A DNA stretch of 62,917 nt from Parafilimonas sp. (lineage in GTDB: Bacteria; Bacteroidota; Bacteroidia; Chitinophagales; Chitinophagaceae). The stretch is taken from positions 1 to 62,917 of the forward strand of contig JAFMEZ010000006.1 of the NCBI GenBank assembly GCA_017856455.1, written 5' to 3'. Positions within the stretch are counted from its first letter, which is position 1. Each line of letters begins with the position of its first letter. This document shows, piece by piece, positions 1 through 8,400 of this stretch. The position numbers and the translations under genes were made by a program. A model generated the notes under the pieces. That model saw only the letters and a list, made by a program, of their open reading frames with translations, was not told the DNA's origin and ran no database searches.

Positions 1-119
1 AAATGGGTGAAGAAATTTTGGAATACTGTATCAAAGCAGCCAGTGGTGAAGTGATTCCAAAATCAGTTCAACTGAATCAGGATGATTTCATTCCATGGAA
101 GAGGGGAGTGTCGTTGTGA
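1..119 (+). CDS. uxaA: Altronate dehydratase (UxaA family), C-terminal end only
   Basis: The frame is open from the left edge and stops at 117-119. The 38 visible residues include GEEILEYC, an ASGE segment and the terminal FIPWKRGVSL, which I recognise as the usual C-terminus of altronate/galactarate dehydratases. These enzymes remove water from D-altronate in hexuronate (galacturonate) breakdown, in the cytosol. Everything upstream, including the iron-binding part, lies outside the window. The last codons and the stop coincide with the first unit of a heptanucleotide repeat (GTTGTGA). The family call rests on this short tail only; a sister enzyme such as galactarate dehydratase is the main alternative. 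Confidence 0.72.
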   Translation, partial: MGEEILEYCIKAASGEVIPKSVQLNQDDFIPWKRGVSL

Positions 120-180
120 GTTGTAAGTTATAAGTTATAGGTTGATACAATTACAACTTATAACCTACAACTTAAAACTA
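113..180. repeat. Heptanucleotide repeats in inverted arrangement (probable bidirectional terminator)
   Basis: Left arm: consecutive 7-mers GTTGTGA, GTTGTAA, GTTATAA, GTTATAG at 113-140. Right arm (154-173) contains the same 7-mer family on the opposite strand (GTTGTAG, GTTATAA, GTTGTAA). The arms can fold into an imperfect hairpin of about 20 pairs around a loop near 145-153. It lies between two convergent genes, so it could end transcription from both sides. The repeat nature is seen directly; the terminator role is inferred. Confidence 0.65.
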
Positions 181-1245
181 TTAATTTCTGTTTATACAAT
201 TCAAATCCTCAAATGCTGTTTTGAGTCTTGCGATAAAAGTCTCCTGACCTTTTCTCAACCAAACTCTTGGATCATAATGTTTCTTATTGGGCTTGTCGGC
301 ACCTTCTGGATTACCAAGTTGCCCTTGTAAATAAGCTTCATTCTTTTGGTAATTCTTCAGAACGCCTTCCCAATAAGCCCATTGTAAATCTGTATCAATA
401 TTCATTTTGATGGCACCGTAACTGATCGCCTCTCTGATTTGATGCTGCGGAGATCCGCTACCACCGTGGAATACAAAGAAAACTGGCTTCTCTGCAGTTT
501 TGAATTCTTTTTGAATATAGTCCTGAGAATTTTTTAAGATTTCTGGACGAAGCTGAACATTTCCAGGGGAGTAAACACCATGCACGTTTCCGAATGCAGC
601 GGCAACAGTGAATAGTTCACCTATTTTACCAAGATGCTCGTATGCATATGCAACGTGTTGGGGTTGTGTATACAATTTATCATTTTCTACATCTGAATTA
701 TCTACTCCATCTTCTTCGCCACCAGTTACACCCAACTCGATTTCAATTCCCATACCCAATGGTGCAATTCTCTTGTAAAATTGAGCAGATGTTTCGATGT
801 TCTCTTCAATGGGTTCCTCACTTAAGTCCAACATGTGTGAACTGAAAAGAGGTTGACCTTTTTCTTTTTTGTATTGTTCGCCAGCATCTATCAATGCACT
901 GATCCATGGCAACCATTTTTTTGCAGCATGGTCGGTATGAAGCACAACAGGTACTCCATAATATTTCGCGACATTGTGAATATGTAATGCTCCAGAAATG
1001 GCTCCAGAGATATTTGCTTGTAATTGATCATTGGGCATTCCCTTTCCTGCAATGAATTGTGCTCCACCATTTGAGAATTGTACGATTACAGGGGAATTAA
1101 CAGCAGCAGCAGCTTCCAAAGTCGCGTTGATTGTGTCTGTTCCAGTCGTATTGACTGCAGGCATTGCAAATTGATTTTGTTTTGCGTCCTGGTATAGTGC
1201 CTTTAATTCTTCACCATAAAGTACACCTGCTCTGTATTTACCCAT
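181..1245 (-). CDS. fbaA: Class II fructose-bisphosphate aldolase
   Basis: Cleaves fructose 1,6-bisphosphate to glyceraldehyde 3-phosphate and dihydroxyacetone phosphate, and does the reverse in gluconeogenesis; cytosolic, zinc dependent. At 354 residues it has the normal length for the class IIA (E. coli FbaA-like) type. Visible signatures are the HTDHAAKK segment near residues 103-110 (catalytic Asp105, zinc ligand His106), the GNVHGVY zinc-ligand segment near 220, the FHGGSGS phosphate-binding loop near 260 and the NIDTDLQWA segment. ATG start; no clear Shine-Dalgarno sequence, as is usual in this phylum. It is convergent with the altronate dehydratase gene and appears to be transcribed alone. 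Confidence 0.97.
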   Translation of the reverse strand: MGKYRAGVLYGEELKALYQDAKQNQFAMPAVNTTGTDTINATLEAAAAVNSPVIVQFSNGGAQFIAGKGMPNDQLQANISGAISGALHIHNVAKYYGVPVVLHTDHAAKKWLPWISALIDAGEQYKKEKGQPLFSSHMLDLSEEPIEENIETSAQFYKRIAPLGMGIEIELGVTGGEEDGVDNSDVENDKLYTQPQHVAYAYEHLGKIGELFTVAAAFGNVHGVYSPGNVQLRPEILKNSQDYIQKEFKTAEKPVFFVFHGGSGSPQHQIREAISYGAIKMNIDTDLQWAYWEGVLKNYQKNEAYLQGQLGNPEGADKPNKKHYDPRVWLRKGQETFIARLKTAFEDLNCINRN

Positions 1246-1288
1246 AAATCAATGTTTTAGAGCAGCAAATATCGTACTTTTTAAGTAC

Positions 1289-1723
1289 TTATCCTTCTTG
1301 ATTCGGAACGACTCTTTCAAATGATTCAAGGGAGTGACTTTCCCAGTCTTTATCATATTTCACAAACCATGAAAGCCATATACTTCTGGATAATCGCATG
1401 AATAATGGCTGCAATACAATCATCAACACTGCATTGATTCCCATCCACCAAAAAAATCTTGTATCATCCAATGATAATCCAATCAAGACCCACCATGCGA
1501 TAAATGTGGCTACACTAAATGCAACTGAAAGGGCATAGCTAACATAGCCTGTTCCATAATAGAATCCTACTTCAATTTCTGTTGGTTGTCCGCATACTTC
1601 ACAACATTCTTTCATCTTAGTTGTCTCGCTTAGCTTGTAGGCATTGTCTGAAGCGAAGATGTTTCCTTTTCTGCAACGTGGACATTTATTGCTCAGTACA
1701 CTTATGAGGTATGAATTTTTCAT
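1289..1723 (-). CDS. DUF983 family membrane protein
   Basis: A 144-residue protein of the DUF983 type. It starts with a zinc-ribbon-like module (CPRCRKGNIF near residues 14-23, then CEVCGQP near 41-47) followed by two hydrophobic segments (about 58-85 and 90-110) that should span the inner membrane. The GFYYGTGYVSYALS segment joining ribbon to membrane part is typical of the family. Function is unknown. It stands between fbaA and murF on the same strand with gaps of about 45 and 65 bases; cotranscription with murF is possible but not shown. Confidence 0.88.
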   Translation of the reverse strand: MKNSYLISVLSNKCPRCRKGNIFASDNAYKLSETTKMKECCEVCGQPTEIEVGFYYGTGYVSYALSVAFSVATFIAWWVLIGLSLDDTRFFWWMGINAVLMIVLQPLFMRLSRSIWLSWFVKYDKDWESHSLESFERVVPNQEG

Positions 1724-1786
1724 TGTTTGTTCGAATGAATTGCAAGGTATGATTTCTTCAAACGAATTATTGTGATAAAAGTCGCA

Positions 1787-3067
1787 TTAAAGTATTTCTA
1801 CCAATTTTTCCATCTTCATACTTCTAGATCCTTTTACAAGGATTGTTGTATTTGATGGCAGATGTTCTTTAAGCCAATTGCTTGCTTCATCTGTATTTTT
1901 AAAATATATAAATGGATGAGTTATTTTTTCAAAATCACCTCCTACCAGCATTACATTTTCAATTTTTTTTGATTTGATCAGGTCGACAATCTGCTGATGT
2001 TCGTAAATCGAATCTTCACCGAGTTCCATCATTGCACCCAGCATCAACATTTTATTGAATGCAGCATTTTTTGAAAAATTTTCAATTGCAGCCTGCATAC
2101 TATTTGGATTGGCATTGTATGCATCAAGAATGACCGTATTGGATCCTTTTTTTAGCAGCTGAGATCGAGCGTTATTGGGCTCATATGCTTCAATCGCATC
2201 TCTTATGGTATCAAATGGAATCTTGAAATACTCTCCTATACAAATTGCTGCCTCCACATTTGGCTTGTTGTATTCGCCAACCAATCTTGTAAAGACTTTT
2301 TGTTGATTAACATGTGGATGTGAAACTTCCAATACCAGCAGTGGATCATTTTGTACGATACTCGTCTTGAAAGATCCAAGTTGATTTCCGTAATATATTT
2401 TATGCTTGATCTTTTGAGACATGTTCATCAAATAATCTAAATCGCCGTTCACAAAAGCAATTCCTCCATCGTCTGCAATAAAATCATACAACTCTCCTTT
2501 TCCTTTTCTTACACCTTCAACACCTCCAAATCCTTCAAGATGAGCTTTTCCACAGTTATTGATGAGTCCATGTGTTGGCAATACATACTTGCAATAGGCT
2601 TCAATTTCTTTTTGATGATTGGCTCCCATTTCTACAATTGCCATTTCAGCATCTTTTTTGATAGCAAGTAAAGTGAGCGGGATACCAATATGATTGTTTA
2701 AGTTTCCTTTTGTGGTGTATGTTTTGAAGGTGGATGATAAGACAGCATGGATAAGCTCTTTGGTAGTTGTCTTTCCATTGCTACCAGTAATTGCAATGAA
2801 GGGGATGTTGAACTGCTTTCTATGATGTAAAGCGAGTTGCTGCAAACAAGTCAGCACATCATCCACTAAAAAAATATTTTCAGCTTCTAATCCAATTGGT
2901 TCATCAACAACAACACCTGCTGCTCCATGCTCTAACGCTTGCAGTGCATAGCTGTTGCCGTTAAAATTTGGCCCCTTTAATGCAAAAAATATTTCCCCTT
3001 TTTTTAATGCACGTGTGTCTGTCTGAACTTGGGGATGTTCAAGAAAAAAAGCGTACAGTTTTTCCAT
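1787..3067 (-). CDS. murF: UDP-N-acetylmuramoyl-tripeptide--D-alanyl-D-alanine ligase
   Basis: Last cytoplasmic ligase in building the UDP-MurNAc pentapeptide of peptidoglycan: adds D-Ala-D-Ala using ATP. The 426-residue length fits the family. The nucleotide loop GSNGKTT is at residues 95-101, followed by the NLNNHIGIPLT segment and the EMGANHQKEI segment of the central Mur ligase domain; DAYNANPNSM and LGAMMELG lie in the C-terminal domain. A GGAGAG motif sits about 7 bases before the ATG, one of the few plausible ribosome binding sites here. It follows gldJ and its terminator, a neighbourship seen in other Bacteroidota. Confidence 0.96.
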   Translation of the reverse strand: MEKLYAFFLEHPQVQTDTRALKKGEIFFALKGPNFNGNSYALQALEHGAAGVVVDEPIGLEAENIFLVDDVLTCLQQLALHHRKQFNIPFIAITGSNGKTTTKELIHAVLSSTFKTYTTKGNLNNHIGIPLTLLAIKKDAEMAIVEMGANHQKEIEAYCKYVLPTHGLINNCGKAHLEGFGGVEGVRKGKGELYDFIADDGGIAFVNGDLDYLMNMSQKIKHKIYYGNQLGSFKTSIVQNDPLLVLEVSHPHVNQQKVFTRLVGEYNKPNVEAAICIGEYFKIPFDTIRDAIEAYEPNNARSQLLKKGSNTVILDAYNANPNSMQAAIENFSKNAAFNKMLMLGAMMELGEDSIYEHQQIVDLIKSKKIENVMLVGGDFEKITHPFIYFKNTDEASNWLKEHLPSNTTILVKGSRSMKMEKLVEIL

Positions 3068-3068
3068 C

Positions 3069-3158
3069 TTACTTCTCTCCGTTATTCCTTGCTCTGTAGT
3101 GTCTTCTTATGATAATTATAATTACGGCAAGGATTCCAAATATAATAGGAAATGTCAT
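3069..3158 (-). CDS. Possible 29-residue single-span membrane peptide
   Basis: Between the gldJ terminator and murF there is a short frame beginning MTFPIIFGILAV, continuing through an isoleucine-rich hydrophobic stretch to the basic tail RRHYRARNNGEK. It reads as a single transmembrane helix followed by a positively charged, presumably cytoplasmic tail. Its stop is one base upstream of the murF ATG, and the murF ribosome binding site overlaps its last codons, consistent with translational coupling. The same frame stays open upstream into the end of gldJ, so the start is uncertain. No family is recognised; it may be a chance reading frame. Confidence 0.35.
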   Translation of the reverse strand: MTFPIIFGILAVIIIIIRRHYRARNNGEK

Positions 3159-3185
3159 TCTATAGGGTTTATATGAAGGTAACAA

Positions 3186-3209
3186 AAAAGCCCCTTTGAA
3201 GGGGCTTTT
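3186..3209 (-). terminator. Rho-independent terminator of gldJ
   Basis: An 11-base perfect inverted repeat built on AAGCCCC/GGGGCTT lies 11 bases beyond the gldJ stop codon. On the minus strand the stem is followed by a run of six T (plus-strand A at 3184-3189), the canonical intrinsic terminator layout. It separates gldJ from the small frame and murF downstream. Confidence 0.85.
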
Positions 3210-3219
3210 GAAATTTGAA

Positions 3220-4767
3220 TTATCTTTTTCTTGAATTCTGTCTGGTATTACTGAAATGCATTCCGTTTTTAAATCCATTTCCTTCCTGGCTTCCAAATCG
3301 ATCCATTGCACATCTGAATCCGATTGTTGCACTAGAAAGATCCTCATCTAGGTATCTTCTTGTTCCAGGGCTCAACCAATATGCTCTGTCATCCCAGCTG
3401 CCACCTTTGTAAACACGTGATTTGTTACTGATTAAAGTATTGAGTCCGGTACTGTAACTTACCATAGATAGTGAATCTCCATCCATGTAGTTCAACAAAT
3501 TATTGCGCTGATAATTTCTTCTGTTCTTGGTTTCTTCATCCGAAACAACAACTTTTTTCATGTTGCCTAAACTGTCTCTCTGGTATTCACCATTTTCATC
3601 TTTCACCAACTTTGTGAAAACATTTCCTCTGTATGGATTGAAGTCTTCAAGGTCTTTGCTATTAAGTGGACGATAGATATCGGCAACCCACTCATTCACA
3701 TTGCCAGCCATATTATATAATCCAAACCCATTAGGGAAGAATGAGCTGATTGGTCCAGGTACAGATGCATTGTCATTCAATCCGCCTGCAACACCCATGT
3801 AGTCGCCAGTACCTCTTTTGAAGTTGGCCATGTATTTACCCTGCCAGCTTCCCAAACGGCTGTCGCGAAGTCCGTTTACATTGCGAGACCAGGTATACAC
3901 CTGTCTGTTCATGTACAACTCTTCCCCTCTTTTTCCTTCTCTAGTTTTAGCATTTGGGTTTTGATTGATATATCCAAGTGCCGCATATTCCCATTCAGCT
4001 TCTGTTGGAAGACGGTATTCCGGCATTAAGATGCCATCCTCCATTGTTGCATAATTTCTTGGTCTTCCGTTTTCATCAACCAGTACAGGTTTTTTCTGTG
4101 GCTTTGCTGGTTGAGGCGCATAGATACCCAGTAAATATGATTTGGTGGTGAAGTTTTCTTCAGCCTGCCCCTGAAATGTTTTAAGCTGGTTGGGATTGAT
4201 GAGTCCTTTTTGAACGAGTATCAATTCATTCACACGGTTGCTTCTCCAAATACAAAAGTCATTTGCCTGTCTCCAGCTTACACCTACAACTGGGTATTCA
4301 TTATAAGACGGATGTCTGAAATAGCTTTCTACCAGAGGCTCATTCGCTGAGAGCGCTTTTCTCCAAACCAGGGTATCTGGTTTAGCGGCATTGATAACAT
4401 TCTCATACATTGGATCATCAAAAGTTTTTTCAATCCAATGTAGGTATTCGCGGTAGTGAATATTTGCAACTTCAGTTTTATCAATGTAGAAGGAAGATAC
4501 AGTCACACGACGAGGAATGTTGTTCCAATCACCCATTACGTCTTCATCTGTTGCACCCATGGTAAACGTTCCACCCTGTACAAACTGGAGTCCAGGTCCT
4601 GTTTCCTGTTCAATGATTTTGGATTTTTGAAATCCACCCATTGATTTATCGTTATAATTCCAGCCAGTTACTGCTGATTGTTGAAATTTCTTTTTAGAAA
4701 AAAGACCTCCGCCTTTACAAGCTGTAAACAGAATTGCAATGGCTGACAGATACAAAAAATTCCTCAT
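3220..4767 (-). CDS. gldJ: Gliding motility / T9SS lipoprotein GldJ
   Basis: Outer-membrane-associated lipoprotein needed for gliding and for stability of the type IX secretion machine. The N-terminus is a lipoprotein signal with LFTAC placing the acylated Cys at residue 17. The rest is a formylglycine-generating-enzyme-like (FGE/SUMF) domain: QGGTFTMGATDED near 65, the YRLPTEAEWEYAA block near 250, GNVNEWVADIY near 355 and RVYKGGSWDDRAYWLSPGTR near 455, ending in IGFRCAMD. The family is thought to be catalytically inactive. GldK is the closest alternative, but the position beside porU/porV and murF supports GldJ. Length 515 residues. Divergent from porU across 134 bases. Confidence 0.9.
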   Translation of the reverse strand: MRNFLYLSAIAILFTACKGGGLFSKKKFQQSAVTGWNYNDKSMGGFQKSKIIEQETGPGLQFVQGGTFTMGATDEDVMGDWNNIPRRVTVSSFYIDKTEVANIHYREYLHWIEKTFDDPMYENVINAAKPDTLVWRKALSANEPLVESYFRHPSYNEYPVVGVSWRQANDFCIWRSNRVNELILVQKGLINPNQLKTFQGQAEENFTTKSYLLGIYAPQPAKPQKKPVLVDENGRPRNYATMEDGILMPEYRLPTEAEWEYAALGYINQNPNAKTREGKRGEELYMNRQVYTWSRNVNGLRDSRLGSWQGKYMANFKRGTGDYMGVAGGLNDNASVPGPISSFFPNGFGLYNMAGNVNEWVADIYRPLNSKDLEDFNPYRGNVFTKLVKDENGEYQRDSLGNMKKVVVSDEETKNRRNYQRNNLLNYMDGDSLSMVSYSTGLNTLISNKSRVYKGGSWDDRAYWLSPGTRRYLDEDLSSATIGFRCAMDRFGSQEGNGFKNGMHFSNTRQNSRKR

Positions 4768-4880
4768 ACATTTTTTTTATAGTAACCATTATCCCGTAGA
4801 GGGACTTGGTGGTGAACAAATTTAAGTGTTAAATAAAATCAAATCAATGAATTGTGAGAATTATTATGTTTAGTAAATGC

Positions 4881-4888
4881 TAAATTTG
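4881..4888 (+). promoter_or_regulatory. Predicted -7 promoter element of porU
   Basis: TAAATTTG matches the Bacteroidota primary-sigma -7 consensus TAnnTTTG exactly. It ends 13 bases before the porU ATG, so the transcript would have a leader of only about 7-8 bases. The nearest TTG upstream is 26 bases away, longer than the usual 17-23, so the -33 element is weak or different. Confidence 0.5.
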
Positions 4889-4901
4889 TTAACACCCCAT
4901 T

Positions 4902-7900
4902 ATGAAAAAATGCCTCATTTTTCTGGCCCTTACGGGGATATTCTTTGTTGCAAGAGGGCAGAGAAAATATGCCGAAAACTCTGTTTTGAGCACAGGGCAG
5001 TGGGTAAAGATAGCAGTCGATAGCCCCGGAATCTACAAAGTAACAGCCAGTGATATAAAATCTGCAGGTATTTCTGGAAGCATTTCATCAGCACAAATCC
5101 GATTATTTGGTAATGGAGGGATGGTATTGCCGGAGTCTAATGCTGTTGATGTGTTGGATGACTTAAAAGAAAATGCCATAGAAATGGTTGATGGGGGTGA
5201 TGGAGTTTTTGATGCGAATGATTATTTCATTTTTTATGCTCCAGGTCCTCATCATTGGTTGCGGGATACCTCAGCAGTAGGATTCAAATACCTCAAAAAT
5301 TTTTATACTGACAAGTCGTTTTATTTTATTCAAGTAGGAGTTTTAAATGGGAAGCGTATTGCTTCTAAAAATTCAAGCAATGTAAGTGGACAGCTGCTAA
5401 CCATTTATGATGAACATCTGCATCATGAGCTTGACAGTATTAATTTTTTGAAGAGTGGAAAAGAATGGTATGGAGAGCATTTCAGCAATCAGGCTGGAAG
5501 AATTGCGGTACGTGATTTTAATCTAGACATGCGGTCTGCAATGAGTGGAGAGGAATTCTACATTGTAAGTGATGTAATTGGTAGCAGTGTAAATCAACCT
5601 AATAAAATTGCGGTTGCAGTAAATGGTAAGAAAATTCTTGAACATGAAACCAGTCCTGTTTTTGGAAGTTTGATCTCTCCAGTGGCAAGTTCCAGTAGAT
5701 TAATCGGCAAGGGGGTACTTGAAGGAAGTGGATTGACCATCAATTATCAGCATACGGGCGGAAGTTTGAATGCTGCATCCTGGTTGAATTGGTTTGATGT
5801 TATTTTCAAGAGAAAACTAGACATGCAGGGCTTGTCACAACTTTCATTTAGGTCTAAATCCATTAAGCATAAAACTGCAATCAACTTTTCAATTTCTAAT
5901 GCAGTAAATAATGCAGAGGTATGGGATGTGGCTGATTTTTATTCTCCCCAAAAGTTAAAGGCATCATTGAGTGGCACATCTTTAAATGTGATCGACAGTG
6001 TAGGTTTTCAACACGAGTATATTGTGTTTGATCCTACTAAAGTAAAAACAGCATCAATTGTTGGCAAGCTCAGCAATCAGAATTTACATCAACTCAATGT
6101 TTCAGCGTTTGTCATCATCACTGATAAGTCAATTTTAGATCAGGCAAATCGTTTGAGAAATTTTCATCAACAACAAGACGGTATTTCCACTGTCGTGATT
6201 GATGTCGAACAGGTGTACAATGAATTTGCTTCTGGAAGTCCGGATCCCAGTGCTTTGAGAAATTTTTTGAAAATGTTTTATGATCGCTCTGAGGCAGGGG
6301 GACAAAAACTGAAGTATGCAATGTTAATTGGAAGTGCATCTTATCAATTAAAAGAGCAATCAATTAGCAAGCGAGGATTGGTTCCTTCATATCAGACTGA
6401 TGAATCCATCGATCCGCTATTAAGTTATGTTACAGATGATTATTTTGGATTTCTTGATGATAATGATGATATCAATAACACCAAAAACATAGCAAAATTA
6501 GATATTGGTATTGGCAGACTACCCGTTAGGAATCTAGATCATGCAAGAAGAATGACTGACAAGATCATTCGTTATAAAAGCAATCTCTCTTTGGGAGAAT
6601 GGCGAAACAATTTCACGTTTGTAGCTGATGATGAAGACTATAATTTGCATGTGGATGATGCAGAATTTCATGCATCATTGTTGCAGCGCTCTGCGCCTCA
6701 GCTAAAAACAAAAAAAATATACATTGATGCTTTTAAGCAGGAAAGCAACGCTGGCGGAAGTCGCTATCCAGAGGTAAATCAAGAAGTGCTGAAAGATATC
6801 AATAATGGAACATTGATCTGGAATTATAGCGGTCATGGTAATAACACTAGGCTTGCATATGAGGTAGTATTGGATAAAGATTTGCTTGCTCAATGGTCCA
6901 ATGAAAATAGACTTAGTTTCTTTATTACTGCAACATGTGATTTTGCCCCTTTTGATGATCAGTCTCAGTTTTCTTTGGGTGAAGATTTATTGGTCGGAAG
7001 AAATACTGGAGCAATCGGAATGGTTACAACTACAAGATTGGTATTTGCATCCAGCAATCGTGAGTTAAATAATAATTTTCTTACTTATTTGACTGCGCGA
7101 AATACTGACAATTATTATCCAACGCTTGGTGCCGCATTGCAAGAGGCTAAAAATTTCACTTATTCAACCAGTACTGATTTTATCAATGCAAGAAAATTCA
7201 CATTGCTTGGTGATCCAGCTATGAAACTTGCTATGCCAGATAACATCATTGTTACAACTTCTATTGTGCAAGAAGGGTCATCAACAAAAGTTGATACTTT
7301 GAAAGCATTGAATAAGTATGTGATTACAGGCGAAATTAAAAGTCCTAATGGATCAATATTGACAACTTTCAATGGAAATGTATTTCCAGTATTATTGGAT
7401 AAGGCAAATGAAATAAAAACACTTGCAAATGATGCAGAAAGTAGTGTGATAACTTTCAAGTCATTCAAAAATATTTTATACAAAGGCAAGGTCAAAGTCG
7501 AAAACGGTAAGTTCAGTTTCACTTTTACCATGCCTAGAGACATCGATTATGCCTATGGTACTGGTAAGTTGATTTATTATGCAGAAAATGGAACGATAGA
7601 TGCAAGCGGGGTGGATCAACAAATTATCATTGGAGGTTCCGGCTCTGCTAATATTAATGATATTGCTGGGCCTGTTATAAAAGCATACTTGGATACAAAT
7701 ACTTTCAAGAATGGAGATTTCGTTGGTTCTAGTCCAACTTTGAAAATGCAATTGTCGGATATATCTGGTATCAATTTATCATCAGCAAGCATTGGTCATC
7801 AAATCATCGCAGTTCTTGATAAAAATTACAAACAGCCAATGATATTGAATGAGTATTATACATCAACTGGAAGTGGAGAGGGTGCTATTCAATTTCAATT

Positions 7901-8312
7901 TTCGAATCTTGAAGCAGGACGACACCAGCTGGAAATAAAAGCATGGGATGTTTTAAATAATTCTACAACTATTATCATTGATTTTATTGTGGAGGCAAGT
8001 AAAATTGATCCTATAAAATCATTGATCGCTTATCCCAATCCATTTAATGATAGGGTAAAGATTTCGGCTCAATTGAATAATGAGTCTATTGGGAGTACGC
8101 TGCAAGTTGATATATACAGTATAGAGGGTAAGTGGCTGAAGCATTTTCAGGAAAACCTGAACCAAACTGGAGTTTTTACATTTAATCTCGAATGGGATGG
8201 GAAAAATATGCAAGGTGTTAATGTAAACAAAGGCTTATTTTTTATCAGGATGAAAGTGGCATCAAAAGAGGGAAAAAACTTTTCAAAAGTGCTAAAGATC
8301 ATAAAGCTTTAA
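4902..8312 (+). CDS. porU: Type IX secretion system C-terminal signal peptidase / sortase PorU
   Basis: Cell-surface gingipain-like (C25) cysteine protease that removes the C-terminal sorting domain of T9SS cargo and attaches the cargo to lipopolysaccharide. The 1136-residue protein has a signal peptide (about 1-19), a long N-terminal region, the C25 core around residues 400-770 with the catalytic pair His645 (in WNYSGHGN) and Cys679 (in TATCDFAPF), an Ig-like region, and a C-terminal domain that itself begins YPNPFNDRVKIS and ends FSKVLKIIKL, as in T9SS type A sorting domains. It is first in a rightward run with porV 88 bases downstream and is divergent from gldJ. Confidence 0.95.
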   Translation: MKKCLIFLALTGIFFVARGQRKYAENSVLSTGQWVKIAVDSPGIYKVTASDIKSAGISGSISSAQIRLFGNGGMVLPESNAVDVLDDLKENAIEMVDGGDGVFDANDYFIFYAPGPHHWLRDTSAVGFKYLKNFYTDKSFYFIQVGVLNGKRIASKNSSNVSGQLLTIYDEHLHHELDSINFLKSGKEWYGEHFSNQAGRIAVRDFNLDMRSAMSGEEFYIVSDVIGSSVNQPNKIAVAVNGKKILEHETSPVFGSLISPVASSSRLIGKGVLEGSGLTINYQHTGGSLNAASWLNWFDVIFKRKLDMQGLSQLSFRSKSIKHKTAINFSISNAVNNAEVWDVADFYSPQKLKASLSGTSLNVIDSVGFQHEYIVFDPTKVKTASIVGKLSNQNLHQLNVSAFVIITDKSILDQANRLRNFHQQQDGISTVVIDVEQVYNEFASGSPDPSALRNFLKMFYDRSEAGGQKLKYAMLIGSASYQLKEQSISKRGLVPSYQTDESIDPLLSYVTDDYFGFLDDNDDINNTKNIAKLDIGIGRLPVRNLDHARRMTDKIIRYKSNLSLGEWRNNFTFVADDEDYNLHVDDAEFHASLLQRSAPQLKTKKIYIDAFKQESNAGGSRYPEVNQEVLKDINNGTLIWNYSGHGNNTRLAYEVVLDKDLLAQWSNENRLSFFITATCDFAPFDDQSQFSLGEDLLVGRNTGAIGMVTTTRLVFASSNRELNNNFLTYLTARNTDNYYPTLGAALQEAKNFTYSTSTDFINARKFTLLGDPAMKLAMPDNIIVTTSIVQEGSSTKVDTLKALNKYVITGEIKSPNGSILTTFNGNVFPVLLDKANEIKTLANDAESSVITFKSFKNILYKGKVKVENGKFSFTFTMPRDIDYAYGTGKLIYYAENGTIDASGVDQQIIIGGSGSANINDIAGPVIKAYLDTNTFKNGDFVGSSPTLKMQLSDISGINLSSASIGHQIIAVLDKNYKQPMILNEYYTSTGSGEGAIQFQFSNLEAGRHQLEIKAWDVLNNSTTIIIDFIVEASKIDPIKSLIAYPNPFNDRVKISAQLNNESIGSTLQVDIYSIEGKWLKHFQENLNQTGVFTFNLEWDGKNMQGVNVNKGLFFIRMKVASKEGKNFSKVLKIIKL

Positions 8313-8400
8313 TCAGGAATGCTTACTTTTACGACCATAAACCACCGCGTATAGCAATAATTTTACCCAACGTTCTATTTTATCACTAATCATTGTAACC

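Noticed and set aside
3159-3347. Extension of the small murF-side frame back into the end of gldJ
   Set aside because: This part runs antiparallel in sense to nothing but in another frame of gldJ and through its terminator hairpin; composition looks like a shadow. Only the downstream 29-residue part is worth keeping.
6118-8213. Several minus-strand frames of 60-127 residues opposite porU
   Set aside because: They mirror a strongly supported long gene and show no start context or family resemblance.
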